This document shows, in pieces, positions 16,866-25,820 of a DNA stretch of 60,140 nt; position 1 is the first letter of the stretch; each line of letters begins with the position of its first letter. The stretch lies in NCBI GenBank assembly GCA_037444185.1, contig JBBIMW010000011.1, positions 1-60,140 on the forward strand, in the 5' to 3' direction. Made by a program: the position numbers and the translations under genes. The notes beneath the pieces were generated by a model. It was not told where the DNA came from. It searched no databases and saw nothing but the letters and a program-made list of their open reading frames with translations. The DNA comes from JAILZP01 sp037444185. Its GTDB lineage: Bacteria; Bacillota; Desulfotomaculia; Desulfotomaculales; Desulfocucumaceae.

Positions 16866-17311
16866 AAGGTGCTCCTTTCTTTTTGCGCCTCCGGAGTTAG
16901 CTGACGGGTTCGGTAAAAAGATAAAACCTACCCTTTTTGCAAACCGGAAAGTCCGCCGCTTTCCGTGCGTTTCCCCGGCCCAAGCCGGACCACCGGTTCA
17001 CGGAAGGGATTCACCCCAAAAAACGGTTCCTCCGTACCCGTTTACATATTTACGGGATTCGGCATTTGACACATTTCCTTCTTTAGCCAGCCCGTCACTG
17101 TTCAGCCAGGGCTTGTACAAACAGGAAATATGTGAAAGTTAATTTACCAAAAAAAAAAGAGGGACACAAGGGCAAATTTTACTTTTATCCGCCTCATCAA
17201 CCAATTGTGCCACTTATTTCACGAAACGGAACGGTTTAACTTAAAATTTTGACGTCATGTCATAATATAGAAATATACCCAGGGATCCAGAATAGGCGGG
17301 AAGGGATATTT
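16866..17311. other. Intergenic region without recognised features
   Basis: About 445 bases between the CAP-domain gene and the next gene on the same strand. It includes an A-run near 17150 and AT-rich stretches that could contain the CAP gene promoter. I see no gene, RNA or convincing hairpin. Confidence 0.4.
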
Positions 17312-17710
17312 TCATCGGGGAACGTACATCACCGCCCCCATCCCCTCTGTCAGGGCCAGGCATTCCAGCCGGTCATCCTCCTCAAAAAAGCAGGTTATGA
17401 TAAATATTTTGTTTTTGAAGCGCCTCTGGAATCTCTTCACCGTCACTTCATCAAGATTGTACAATATTTCAATGCTTTTCCCGGACCCATGGATCTGCAG
17501 AGCGTATTTTCCGTCAGGCTGTCTTGAGAATATAACGCTGTAAGGGCGGCCAGTATACTTCACCAGCCCCTCAATGGCGCTGATATATTTTTTTGCCGCC
17601 GAAACCGCCTCTCGCTTGGTTTTAAGCCTGGGACCCATGGCCGGAATATCTTTCCCCAACAAGGCCAGAGCAATTTCCCCGGACCCGGGGACCGGATATT
17701 TTTCCACCAT
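17312..17710 (-). CDS. Hypothetical protein of about 132 residues
   Basis: Not recognised. The ATG at 17710 is preferred because GGGGGAGG precedes it; a longer frame would overlap the upstream gene. The product looks soluble and mixed alpha/beta: a helix (LKTKREAVSAAKKYISAIEGLVKYT), strands (PYSVIFSRQPDGKYALQIHG), then KRFQRRFKNKIFIITCFFEEDDRLECLAL. It follows the serine protease gene by 37 nt and is probably co-transcribed with it. Confidence 0.6.
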   Translation of the reverse strand: MVEKYPVPGSGEIALALLGKDIPAMGPRLKTKREAVSAAKKYISAIEGLVKYTGRPYSVIFSRQPDGKYALQIHGSGKSIEILYNLDEVTVKRFQRRFKNKIFIITCFFEEDDRLECLALTEGMGAVMYVPR

Positions 17711-17747
17711 AACCGATCCTCCCCCTGAAAACCGCCGGCACTGACGG

Positions 17748-18755
17748 TTAATAAAGATCCACATCCAGCATTTTAAATACATTGCTCAGCCGGTTGAAAA
17801 CAGTGTATTTTTCCGAACCGGCGAACAAGAGCCCCACGGCCCTTGTTCTCTCGTCCAGCACCAGCGACCCGCTGTCTCCCCCCCGGGAAATCATTTCAGC
17901 CACGATCTGGCCTGAAAACATACCGGTTTCGTTGTCAGTGAGATCCACCTTGAGGGAAACGTCTACGGCAGTGACATCCCCCCCGGTGATTCCGCTGCTG
18001 CGGCCGCTTTTCACAACCTTCCGGCCCACCTCGGCCTCCGCCGCTCCCTGGGGTGGCCCAATACCGACAATATCCGGCGAAACCACATCCGGCGAAACCG
18101 GCCTGGCCAGCGCCGCATCCACGACATTGCTGCCGCGGTAACGTTTGACCAGGCGCAAATCATAATTCGGCCTGACCAAATGTAAAAGCCTGCTACCCAT
18201 CCTGGCCGCCCCCACCGCCACCGGGCAGTCGGCTTCCTTTTCCCCGCGCTGCAAGGGAATAAACTTAATCAGTTCGGCTATCTTGTCCTCTTCAGTTCCC
18301 CCGTCATATGCCCCCGGCTGAAGTACCGGATCCCCTATGAGGGCCCTCCCGTCCCTCCCGTCCGTGGCATTGGCCAAAATGTGGTTATTGCCGAGTATCA
18401 AGGGTTCCCCTGTCTTTCTGTCTCTGACCAGGGCTCCGAAGGTGCCCGCAGTTACTTTGAAGTGCCCTATGCTCAAGCCGGGGCCGGCCGGCCGGATCTT
18501 GCCCCTTCTCTCCACCAGCAGCCGGACTCTGCCAATCTCAATCACATCGGTGGGGACCCCGTTGATTTTTTGGGGAACAACCTCACTCCCGGGCAAGTCT
18601 TCCTCCTTCACCTTCTTTTCCACAAAAACAATAACAGACGGCTGCTCCGTTCGTTCTTGGCCCACTCTTTTCATACCCGCCCCGACACCAATGACATTCT
18701 GTTTATTTAGAAAAAAAAGCCGGGACCGCTTTAGGGCACGCAAGCATTTATCCAT
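17748..18755 (-). CDS. NAL1-like trypsin-fold serine protease
   Basis: The 335-residue protein shows a chymotrypsin-like triad in order: His in LILGNNHILAN near residue 122, Asp in NVVDAALARP near residue 213, and Ser in SRGGDSGSLVLDE near residue 291. The N-terminal NVIGVGAGMKRVG and PSVIVFVEKKV blocks are typical of the bacterial proteins related to plant NAL1. No signal peptide is visible, so it is probably cytoplasmic or, in a sporulation context, mother-cell-located. The substrate is unknown. A strong GGAGGGGG site precedes the ATG. Confidence 0.82.
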   Translation of the reverse strand: MDKCLRALKRSRLFFLNKQNVIGVGAGMKRVGQERTEQPSVIVFVEKKVKEEDLPGSEVVPQKINGVPTDVIEIGRVRLLVERRGKIRPAGPGLSIGHFKVTAGTFGALVRDRKTGEPLILGNNHILANATDGRDGRALIGDPVLQPGAYDGGTEEDKIAELIKFIPLQRGEKEADCPVAVGAARMGSRLLHLVRPNYDLRLVKRYRGSNVVDAALARPVSPDVVSPDIVGIGPPQGAAEAEVGRKVVKSGRSSGITGGDVTAVDVSLKVDLTDNETGMFSGQIVAEMISRGGDSGSLVLDERTRAVGLLFAGSEKYTVFNRLSNVFKMLDVDLY

Positions 18756-18846
18756 AATAAAAACCCCCTCCTCGGCGCACCTCCTGCCATTTTATTCAGT
18801 GCGCCGGGAAAGGGTTACCCTGGCGTAAGCACAGGTATTGAGTGTA

Positions 18847-20397
18847 TCAATACCGCGATCTGGGAACCCCCAGCCTGTATTTACCGCGTGTTTCAACAAA
18901 CGTGGCGCTGTCCGGCAATCCGCCGAAAATGTATGAAATAACCGCCCGGGGAACGGTTTTGCCGCCGGTTTCGGCCATATCCACCGTTATTCCCTCCACC
19001 AGCCCCCTCACCAGATCCCTTCTCTCACCGGGGCCGGCCCTTTGAACCCTGGCCCGCATCCGATCCCGCAAATCCCCGGCGCAAGCCCTTCCCTCCTCCA
19101 GGCTGACCACCACCAGCCGTCGTTTCTCCAAGGCCTCCAGTTCCCGGGAAATGCCGGACAATTCCGATCTGAGCTCTTCTTCGGAGATCAGAGACTGCCT
19201 GAAAAGCCCGATCAGCTTCCGGCGGTCCTCCTTTTTAACACGTATGGCGGCTTCTATGGCCGGCAGTTCGCCGTCTTCGGGGACATCGTCCCGCACTTGC
19301 CGGCCCGCATTTTTTTCTATGCGGAACAATATCTCCCGGTCATTAAGAACAAACCGGCACAGATCATTCCAAACAATATTTTCAAGTAAATCGGCCCGCA
19401 CCGACTTGGCCCGGCAGCGGGAAGCGGTTCTCCGGCCCGAGGTGCTTCCGGCACACCTGTAATAACAGCGTCTCTTTCCGCTCCCGGAACCGTCCCCGCA
19501 GTAGAGCCGGCCGCAAAGTCCGCACCGGATCAGCCCTTTTAAAAGATATTCCTTTTTTGAATTTTTCCTGGCGTCCAAAGAATTTTTAAGGCGCACCGCC
19601 CGGGCCTCCTCCCACTGCTCCCCGGTCACAATGGGGGGGCAGACCAAATTCACTTGTTCACCTTCCCCCCGCCGCCGGAAAACGAACACACCCCGGTAGG
19701 CCGGGTTGGATAAAATACCCCAGACCCTGCCGCCGTGCCATTTTTTCCCTTGGCAGCCCCCGGCCCTGGCCGCCCCTGGAGAAGGAACACCGGTGGCGTT
19801 GAGATAGTCCGCAATGGCGGCGGTGCTCATGCCCCCCTGGACATATAGACTGAAAATACTACTGACCGCCCGGGCCTTCTCCCCGTCCACCACCAGTCTC
19901 CCGCTGTTCAGCTTATAGCCGTATGGAGCCGGACCGCCGGGCCAGCGCCCTTCCCTTAAGGCCCTGTCCTTGCCGAGGCGCATCCTCTCGGCGATGGTTT
20001 CCCTTTCTATTTCAGCGATTCCCCCCAGGGTGGTCATGAAAAACTTGCCACTGGGCGTGGAGGTGTCAAAGCCCTCGGTCATGCTCTTCAGTGCCACCTT
20101 TGCCTCATCAAGGCACTGGTGAGTTCTGAGTATATCCAGGGCCGTTCTGGCCAATCGGTCGACACGATAGACATAAACGGCCCCAAAACAGCCCCTCCGG
20201 GCGTCCGCCAGCATCCTTGATCCTGCCGGGCGGCCTTCCACCGGCACGGTCCCGCTAACCCCGTCATCGCAATAAAAATCATATATTTCCAGACCGTTAA
20301 GTGCACAATACCGGCGGGCAAAATCCACTTGATTTTCGATGGTCTTGGAACCGGCCTGATCGTCGGTGGATACCCGGCAATATACAGCCACCCTCAT
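18847..20397 (-). CDS. Large serine recombinase (resolvase/invertase family)
   Basis: The 516-residue product has the catalytic domain (MRVAVYCRVSTDDQ with the nucleophile Ser near residue 10, YVYRVDRLARTALDIL, FDTSTPSGKFFMTTLGGIAEIERE). This is followed by the recombinase DNA-binding domain (GPAPYGYKLNSGRLVVD), a zinc ribbon (RCGLCGRLYCGDG, CYYRC, CRAK) and a C-terminal coiled region. Such enzymes move phages, ICEs, or intervening elements like skin. None of those partners is next to it. The ATG at 20397 matches the family start; the longer upstream frame is spurious. Confidence 0.92.
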   Translation of the reverse strand: MRVAVYCRVSTDDQAGSKTIENQVDFARRYCALNGLEIYDFYCDDGVSGTVPVEGRPAGSRMLADARRGCFGAVYVYRVDRLARTALDILRTHQCLDEAKVALKSMTEGFDTSTPSGKFFMTTLGGIAEIERETIAERMRLGKDRALREGRWPGGPAPYGYKLNSGRLVVDGEKARAVSSIFSLYVQGGMSTAAIADYLNATGVPSPGAARAGGCQGKKWHGGRVWGILSNPAYRGVFVFRRRGEGEQVNLVCPPIVTGEQWEEARAVRLKNSLDARKNSKKEYLLKGLIRCGLCGRLYCGDGSGSGKRRCYYRCAGSTSGRRTASRCRAKSVRADLLENIVWNDLCRFVLNDREILFRIEKNAGRQVRDDVPEDGELPAIEAAIRVKKEDRRKLIGLFRQSLISEEELRSELSGISRELEALEKRRLVVVSLEEGRACAGDLRDRMRARVQRAGPGERRDLVRGLVEGITVDMAETGGKTVPRAVISYIFGGLPDSATFVETRGKYRLGVPRSRY

Positions 20398-20452
20398 CCT
20401 TTTTTCCCCTTTCCGTAATACCGGCGGCGGCGGCGGCGTAATATTAACTGGA

Positions 20453-20497
20453 TTCTGTATTCCGACAGAATAAGGCATGCAGAATGAGTTATTTACG
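20453..20497. repeat. Dispersed repeat, GACAGAATAAGG type (copy near 20.5 kb)
   Basis: The core GACAGAATAAGG at 20464-20475, followed by GCAGAATGAG and TTATTT, recurs with the same spacing near 36705 and, with changes, near 48904. It lies 56 nt upstream of the recombinase start. It may be a REP-like or former mobile-element end. Confidence 0.55.
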
Positions 20498-20732
20498 GTG
20501 CAGGAGGGAACCGCAGTGCTGATTGTCAAGATTTTCGGAGTGGGGGAAAACCGGGGGTCCCGTACGGAGGAGGCCCTGCGCAAATTCCTTTTTCCGGGAA
20601 CCACCGGGTTCGGTCCCAAGGCCGGCGCCATACCCGCCGAACCGCCCCCATCGCCCCAAAAAAAGCAGTCGGTGAAACCAAAAATGCATCTGGAACCGGA
20701 GAGCCAGCTGCCGCCTATACCTAAAATATTTT

Positions 20733-21635
20733 CTACCTGCCCAGAATATTCGGTATGTTCCCGCCGTTTATGAATTTAATGAACTCGTCCCCGGCCCTGG
20801 ACTGGAATTTGTCCTTCAGCTGAATCAAAAAAAACCAGCGGGACATTTCCAGTCCCTTTATTCTGATCAGTTTCAGCGTGCCCAGCTGCAACTCCTTGCG
20901 CAGACACCATTTGGACAGAATAGTAATACCCAGCCCGGCCTCCACTGCCTCCTTTATGGCCTGGGTGCTGCCCAGGGTGATTATCCTTTCGGGCCTGAAG
21001 CCTGCCTTTTGAAAGAACTCCTCCACCGCCAGCCTGGTACCAGATCCCTCTTCTCTGTTTACGAAAACGCATTCTTGCAGATCGCCCCTGGTAACGCTGG
21101 ATTTGGCCGCCAGGGGATGGGACATGGAGGTTACCGGAACCAGCTCGTCCTGCAAAAAAGGCTTGATAAGCAGTTGGGCGTCCTCAATTGCCCCCTCCAC
21201 CAGCCCTGCATCTATGGTTCCCTCCCTTGTTCTCTCGTGAATCAGCTCAGTATTGCCTATCCACACCGAGTAGTCGACATCCGGATATTTGCCAGCAAAA
21301 GTAGCCAGAAGCCTTGGCAGAACATATTCCCCGATGGTCAGACTGGCCCCGATGGTCAGTTTCCCAGTCACCGTATCCACCAGATCGGCCACCGCCCTTC
21401 TGGCCACCTGATGCAGATTCAGTATTTTCCGGGCGTAATCGTAGAGTATTGTACCGGCCTGGGTGAGTTCCACCTTTTTGCTGGATCGCTCAAACAGCTT
21501 GACCCCGTAATACTCCTCCAAAGTGTGAATATGCTGGCTGATAGCCGGCTGAGTCATGTTGAGAAATTCCCCGGCCCTGGAAAAATTCTTTTTATCCGCC
21601 ACTGTCATAAAAATGTAGAGCTGATTGTCCAACAT
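20733..21635 (-). CDS. LysR-family transcriptional regulator
   Basis: The 300-residue protein has an N-terminal LysR helix-turn-helix (QLYIFMTVADKKNFSRAGEFLNMTQPAISQHI in two halves, LEEYYGVKLFERSSKKVELTQAG) and a periplasmic-binding-like effector domain (GKLTIGASLTIGEYVLPRLL, GTIDAGLVEG, SGTRLAVEEFF). It resembles the CysB/CysL-like group that regulates sulfur, selenium or carboxylate metabolism. I prefer the second ATG (21635) because GGAGG is 6 nt before it. Its target is not evident: there is no divergent partner gene within 300 bp. Confidence 0.9.
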   Translation of the reverse strand: MLDNQLYIFMTVADKKNFSRAGEFLNMTQPAISQHIHTLEEYYGVKLFERSSKKVELTQAGTILYDYARKILNLHQVARRAVADLVDTVTGKLTIGASLTIGEYVLPRLLATFAGKYPDVDYSVWIGNTELIHERTREGTIDAGLVEGAIEDAQLLIKPFLQDELVPVTSMSHPLAAKSSVTRGDLQECVFVNREEGSGTRLAVEEFFQKAGFRPERIITLGSTQAIKEAVEAGLGITILSKWCLRKELQLGTLKLIRIKGLEMSRWFFLIQLKDKFQSRAGDEFIKFINGGNIPNILGR

Positions 21636-21860
21636 ATTCATCCTCCCCGGACTTTCCGAAATTTTCGCCTTCCCCGGCGATAAATATATTACCGGCCGGA
21701 CAATTTATCAAGCAATCGGCCCCCAGTGGTCGTTAGAACCGGGTTACCGGACCAGTTGCATTCTCCTGTCCCTCACCAGGCACCGGAAGGAAAGCAGCGC
21801 CAAAAACCCGACCAGGGCCGCCAATGCCGAAGTAGTGTCCATCCCGCCGGGAATAACACA

Positions 21861-21894
21861 AAGAGCTGGCATTGCAAATCAAATGCCAGCTCTT
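21861..21894 (-). terminator. Terminator after the cold-shock gene (bidirectional shape)
   Basis: A perfect 13-bp stem, AAGAGCTGGCATT / AATGCCAGCTCTT, with an 8-nt loop lies 26 nt beyond the cold-shock stop codon. The plus side is followed by TTTTT and the minus side by TTTGTGTT. Confidence 0.7.
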
Positions 21895-21919
21895 TTTCCA
21901 TACCTCTTTAATAGTTGCC

Positions 21920-22117
21920 CTAAATTATCTGCACATTGTCCGCCTGCAGGCCCCGCCTGCCCGTCACCACATCAAACCGTACTTTCTGGCCCTCGTCAAG
22001 GGTTTTGAAACCGTCTCCGGCGATGGCGGAGTAATGGACAAAAACGTCATTCCCGTCGTCGGATTCAATGAAACCATAGCCCTTGCCGGGATTGAACCAC
22101 TTTACTTTACCCTGCAT
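21920..22117 (-). CDS. Cold-shock domain protein (CspA family)
   Basis: The 65-residue protein is a single cold-shock domain with RNP1 KGYGFIES and RNP2 VFVHYSAI, preceded by MQGKVKWFNPG. These proteins bind single-stranded RNA/DNA and act as RNA chaperones. A GGAGG site lies before the ATG, and the gene has its own terminator. The paralogue type (CspB, C or D) cannot be told from the sequence. Confidence 0.95.
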   Translation of the reverse strand: MQGKVKWFNPGKGYGFIESDDGNDVFVHYSAIAGDGFKTLDEGQKVRFDVVTGRRGLQADNVQII

Positions 22118-22245
22118 TTTTTACCTCCTGTTATACCTGTGGCGATTATCAGCATATTGAATATTCTAACCCCGGAAGGGGATTTCCATACCCGGGCCCG
22201 GAATAACATAAAAAAGCAGCCCGGCCGGACGGCAAAACCCGGAAC

Positions 22246-23106
22246 TCAGCCGGATTGCACACCGTTTCTTTCAAGACCGCCGATCCCGTCAAAACCGGTG
22301 ATGGTGCTGGCGATAACGTCTCTCAAGACTATGGGGTCGTATATGGAGGTGTAGGCCACCTTTTCCATCACAAACACAGGGTCGTAGGCGTGTATCAGCA
22401 CCCTTCTGGGTGAGCTGGCGAAATTGGCCCCCGCCGCCAGCAGCGCCTCATAGTGCGACTGGCAGGCCCCGGCGAAAATAACCAGGTCATCCAGGCTTTT
22501 TTCATACTGTCTGGCGGCCTTCACAGCATTTACGAAATGCTGTGAATTATGGTATTTTTTTATGTCCCGGTATTCACTTTCCTTAACCCCCCTGACCAGC
22601 CCGTCATGGCCTGTCAACACCAACATGTCCGGCCTGTGCCTCTTGAGGAACTCCCTCACCTTTTCAGCCTGATTTTCTTCGTCTATATGGTATCCGTGAC
22701 ATTCTATATTTAACTGCTTGTAACTGGTCATGCACATGTCCAGGTATTCATTATCCCCGTCTAAATGTACCAGGGTGCCTGGCATGTCAAAGCTCTGTAT
22801 TCCATTTGTGTTGCTGTTCGTTGCCCTGGCAGTGGTCTGCCTGCGGTAATCCTCCCTCCGTTTGTATATTTTCTTCATCTTGTCCATGTTTTTAAGCTGG
22901 CAGCTGTGCCAGTACTTCGACAATTCCATCGGGTCCACCCTGACCAAGTCATCCACCAGGGCGGTGGCCTCCAGCCGCAGATCAAGCCCTTTCAAACGGG
23001 CGTACTCCCATCCATTTTCCCCGGTAAACAGTCTGATCACTTTAAAATATATATCTTGATTATAAGATTTTCTGGCCACCACTTCTCCTTCTTTTAAAGC
23101 GTCCAA
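22246..23106 (-). CDS. yabG: Sporulation-specific protease YabG
   Basis: YabG is the mother-cell cysteine protease that trims coat and cortex proteins late in sporulation. The 286-residue protein fits the family length and motifs: KVIRLFTGENGWEYARLKGLDLRL near the start, PGTLVHLDGDNEYLDMC, DMLVLTGHDGLV, VIFAGACQSHYEALLAAGANFASSP (with the probable catalytic Cys) and RVLIHAYDP, each block written in part. The start is a TTG after AAGGGGGGA. It lies downstream of ksgA as in B. subtilis. Confidence 0.93.
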   Translation of the reverse strand: MDALKEGEVVARKSYNQDIYFKVIRLFTGENGWEYARLKGLDLRLEATALVDDLVRVDPMELSKYWHSCQLKNMDKMKKIYKRREDYRRQTTARATNSNTNGIQSFDMPGTLVHLDGDNEYLDMCMTSYKQLNIECHGYHIDEENQAEKVREFLKRHRPDMLVLTGHDGLVRGVKESEYRDIKKYHNSQHFVNAVKAARQYEKSLDDLVIFAGACQSHYEALLAAGANFASSPRRVLIHAYDPVFVMEKVAYTSIYDPIVLRDVIASTITGFDGIGGLERNGVQSG

Positions 23107-23131
23107 AGCAGTCCCCCCTTGCTGTTTTTTT

Positions 23132-23159
23132 CATCTTATGGATAGTGCTTACCGGTTGT
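23132..23159 (-). promoter_or_regulatory. Possible sigma-K promoter of yabG
   Basis: On the minus strand AC (23158-23159) and CATAAGATG (23132-23140) are 17 nt apart, near the sigma-K pattern AC-N16/17-CATAnnnTA with one mismatch. yabG is a sigma-K gene in B. subtilis. The match is short and could be chance. Confidence 0.3.
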
Positions 23160-23163
23160 GACA

Positions 23164-23195
23164 TAAAAAAGCCGGTAGTGCGCATGCACCACCGG
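23164..23195 (-). terminator. Terminator after ykuK-like gene
   Basis: On the minus strand CCGGTGGTG and CACTACCGG pair with one mismatch across CATGCG and are followed by TTTTTT. The hairpin begins at the stop codon of the gene ending at 23197 and separates ksgA transcription from yabG. Confidence 0.75.
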
Positions 23196-23196
23196 A

Positions 23197-23667
23197 CTAT
23201 TTGGTATGCTTATCCGCCACACTGGAGGCGGCATAGGCCTCGGGTTTTATCTTGGCCTGGAAACCGCTGCCTGTCACCATGCCCACCACTTCCCGGATCA
23301 GGTCCCTGGTGTCGCCCTGGCGGCCCACATCTATGTGAATCTCCACCTCCAAGTCATCCAGCCCGCTCTCGGCCAGATAATTGGCCACCAGACTGCCCAC
23401 CTCCAGGCTCAGGGCGGTTTCGTAAAATATCTTCTGGCGCAGGCTCTTTATCTTTCTCTGAATTTTTTTCCGGTAGTAATAGCGGGCGCCCTTGCCCATC
23501 CTGTGCACCACTATGGCCGTTATAAAACAGGTGTCCGACTTGACCTGGGAGTCGGACCCGATGATCACCTTATAGCTGGAAGTGGGCAGCCCCGTAATGT
23601 AACCCGCCATGTCGGCCATCATATCCTCAAAGGTGAGTCTGCCCTTGGTGGGACTAATAAAATACAT
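23197..23667 (-). CDS. YkuK-like ribonuclease-H-fold protein (DUF458)
   Basis: The 156-residue protein matches the YkuK/DUF458 family: YFISPTKGRLTFEDMM at the N terminus, YKVIIGSDSQV, FITAIVVHRMGKGARYYYRK, VEIHIDVGRQGDTRDLI and the C-terminal KPEAYAASSVADKHTK. The fold resembles RNase H, and the spaced Asp residues could bind metal. The activity is unproven. Its ATG overlaps the ksgA stop (TGATG), so it is translationally coupled to the rRNA methylase gene. B. subtilis keeps ykuK elsewhere. Confidence 0.88.
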   Translation of the reverse strand: MYFISPTKGRLTFEDMMADMAGYITGLPTSSYKVIIGSDSQVKSDTCFITAIVVHRMGKGARYYYRKKIQRKIKSLRQKIFYETALSLEVGSLVANYLAESGLDDLEVEIHIDVGRQGDTRDLIREVVGMVTGSGFQAKIKPEAYAASSVADKHTK

Positions 23668-24548
23668 CACCTGCGCCCCTCAATACCCAAACCATATATT
23701 TCACCCGTTATTCTCGCAAATTCATCCAGTCCCAGCGTTTCTCCCCGCCGGCCGGGATCTATTCCGGCATTCAGCAACATGTTTTTCAGTTTTTCCCGGC
23801 CCATCCCTTCAAAGACGGCTCCCAGGGCGTTCAACAGCGTTTTCCGCCTCTGCCCGAAGGCACCCCTGACCACCTTGAAAAACAATTCTTCGTCGGGCAC
23901 CTTTACCGCCGGCCCGTCCCTTCTTGCCAGCAGCACCACGGCCGAGTCCACCTCAGGCCGGGGTATAAAAACAGTCCTGGGAACCCTGAACAGGTAGCGG
24001 ACCCGGGTATAATACTGCACCGCCACCGACAGCGCCCCGTAGTCCCTGCCGCCGGGCAGGGCCGCCATTCTTTCCGCCACTTCCTGCTGAACCATGACAA
24101 CATAAAGTGATATATTGAAACGGCTTTTCAGGAGGCGCATAATCAAAGGCGTTGTAATATAATAGGGCAGGTTTGCAATCAGTTTGTACCGGCCGGCATG
24201 GCCGGCCAAGCCAAGCACGGCGCTGTCCAGATCGGCTTCAACGGCATCCCCGATTACAACACGGACATTGTCCAGTCCCTTGAGGGTTTCTTCCAACACC
24301 GGCAGCAGGGCGCCGTCCAGTTCCAGTGCCACCACTTTCCCGGCCCGCAGGGCGGCGGCCCGGGTGATGACGCCCATGCCGGGGCCGATTTCCACCACCG
24401 TATCGCTCTTATCCAGGTCCGCGGCGGATATTATTTTATTTACTATATTGGCATCCACCAGGAAGTTTTGCCCCTTGCTCCTGCGGCAGCGGAAACCGTG
24501 CCTTTCCATCAGCTCCATCACTGCCGAAGGGGCGGCCGGGTCTATCAT
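23667..24548 (-). CDS. ksgA: 16S rRNA adenine(1518/1519)-N6-dimethyltransferase
   Basis: KsgA/RsmA dimethylates two adenines in helix 45 of 16S rRNA as a late step of 30S assembly. The 293-residue product shows KGQNFLVDANIVNKI, the SAM-binding motif VVEIGPGMGVITRAA near residue 52, and the catalytic NLPYYITTPLIMRLL (NLPY). The ATG at 24548, preceded by GGAGGACCT, is the real start. The rnmV gene that usually precedes ksgA in B. subtilis is absent here. Confidence 0.95.
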   Translation of the reverse strand: MIDPAAPSAVMELMERHGFRCRRSKGQNFLVDANIVNKIISAADLDKSDTVVEIGPGMGVITRAAALRAGKVVALELDGALLPVLEETLKGLDNVRVVIGDAVEADLDSAVLGLAGHAGRYKLIANLPYYITTPLIMRLLKSRFNISLYVVMVQQEVAERMAALPGGRDYGALSVAVQYYTRVRYLFRVPRTVFIPRPEVDSAVVLLARRDGPAVKVPDEELFFKVVRGAFGQRRKTLLNALGAVFEGMGREKLKNMLLNAGIDPGRRGETLGLDEFARITGEIYGLGIEGRR

Positions 24549-24660
24549 AGGTCCTCCGATAGATTCTTGATTTGAGAGACTATTTCTAGAATTTATAATG
24601 CTAAAGCGGCTAAAGCGGTTCACTGTCTTAATATCGACAATTTTATCATATTCTTGAAAA

Positions 24661-24730
24661 AATGAAAATATCCCGCCCTTTCCATCCTCTGGTGGCGCCG
24701 CCCCGGGCGGCGTGGGCACCTGCCCGGACA
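24661..24730. repeat. Dispersed GC-rich repeat, GCCCGGGGCGGCGCCA type (copy near 24.7 kb)
   Basis: On the minus strand TCTGTC is followed by CCCACGCCGCCCGGGGCGGC and GCCACCA. The same order recurs on the plus strand near 53962-54008, and a shorter relative lies at 26432-26466. The core is self-complementary and would form a hairpin. It lies between the yabE-like gene and ksgA. Confidence 0.6.
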
Positions 24731-24752
24731 GAAATATGCGGGCGGACTGCTT

Positions 24753-25784
24753 TCAGTCCAGAATGTATACCCTAACCGTTCTCACTCCCCACCTGCGGGC
24801 CTCGCTTTCAGATTCCAGGAACACATCTATGCGGTTGCCTTTTATAACACTTCCCGTGTCAAGGGCTGTGGCGTGGCCGTAGCCGTCCACATACAGCCTG
24901 GTGCCCAGGGGAATAACCCTGGGGTCCACCGCCACCACCCCGTAGTGGGGCTTCGTACCGCTGGCGGTGTTGTATCCGGTATGGGTGTACGCTGTGGCTA
25001 TGGCGTCCATGGCCTCCCTGAACCGTATATTCTCACCGCCCCGGGACACCGTCTGCCCGGTGCCTGTGTGGACCACAGCCTCCACCGGCTTGACCACGGT
25101 TTTCCGGTCGATAATACTCCGGCTGACCACCTGGTCATCGTGATAAGTCACGCTCCAGGTCTGAATTTCTTCACCGTTCTGCCCTCTGCTCACGGTCCTG
25201 CTGATGCCCCTGGCCATTTCATGATTGGGCACCCGCCTGACCTCGTGCGCTATGGGCGACATCACCTCTTCGGTTTCGGTGCGCACCCTGACCACCCGGA
25301 TTTCCGTGCCGGCCCCTATCCTTTCACCGGCTGAAGGGCTAACCATGTCCTGGCCGTTAAGGGCAACCTTTCTCTCCCTCAGCACATCCCCCACCGTCTC
25401 AGCGGAAGAGTAGAACTCCACCGTCTCACGGTCCGCAGTAAGTTGCACCCGGTGAGCCCTTTTTATTTCCACCCTGGAGCCCTCGCTCAATATTGCCGGC
25501 AATTCCGGAACCACCCGGTCATGGGGCCCCAGCTGCACGCTGTTTTCCGCAAGGAGCTCACCTACAGTGGAAGACCTGGTTTTTATGATTATCTCCTTTC
25601 CGCTGTCAGCCAGCGTTACGGTTTTCCTGGCCCAGGCCAATCCCAGCACCACTCCCGCCACCAGGACCAATGCTGCAATGCCCGCTATAAACCATGCCGG
25701 ACGGATGGCGGAGGTGAAAAAAGCGGGCGGAAATCTCCCGCCGCCGGCCGATCCGGCTGGCTGTCCAAAAAATAACCGGACCAC
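24753..25784 (-). CDS. YabE-like cell-wall protein with DUF348, G5 and 3D domains
   Basis: The product of about 343 residues has one N-terminal membrane segment (AWFIAGIAALVLVAGVVLGLA). This is followed by two DUF348 repeats (VTLADSGKEIIIKTRSSTVGEL, VQLTADRETVEFYSSAETVGDVL, quoted in part), a G5-like region (RTETEEVMSPIAHEVRRVPN) and a C-terminal 3D domain (ATAYTHTGYNTASG, GVVAVDPRVIPLGTRLYV, ALDTGSVIKGNRIDVF). The 3D Asp residues are those expected for an MltA-like lytic fold. This is the resuscitation-promoting-factor analogue of Firmicutes. A GTG at 25784 with GGGAGG 7 nt before it is preferred over the ATG at 25820. Confidence 0.9.
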   Translation of the reverse strand: MVRLFFGQPAGSAGGGRFPPAFFTSAIRPAWFIAGIAALVLVAGVVLGLAWARKTVTLADSGKEIIIKTRSSTVGELLAENSVQLGPHDRVVPELPAILSEGSRVEIKRAHRVQLTADRETVEFYSSAETVGDVLRERKVALNGQDMVSPSAGERIGAGTEIRVVRVRTETEEVMSPIAHEVRRVPNHEMARGISRTVSRGQNGEEIQTWSVTYHDDQVVSRSIIDRKTVVKPVEAVVHTGTGQTVSRGGENIRFREAMDAIATAYTHTGYNTASGTKPHYGVVAVDPRVIPLGTRLYVDGYGHATALDTGSVIKGNRIDVFLESESEARRWGVRTVRVYILD

Positions 25785-25820
25785 ACCCACTCCTCCCTTC
25801 CAAATAATCCCACCTATCAT

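Noticed and set aside
18834..18852. GTATTGA/TCAATAC palindrome at the recombinase stop codon as an attachment site
   Set aside because: It is only 7 bp, overlaps coding sequence, and no second copy was found.
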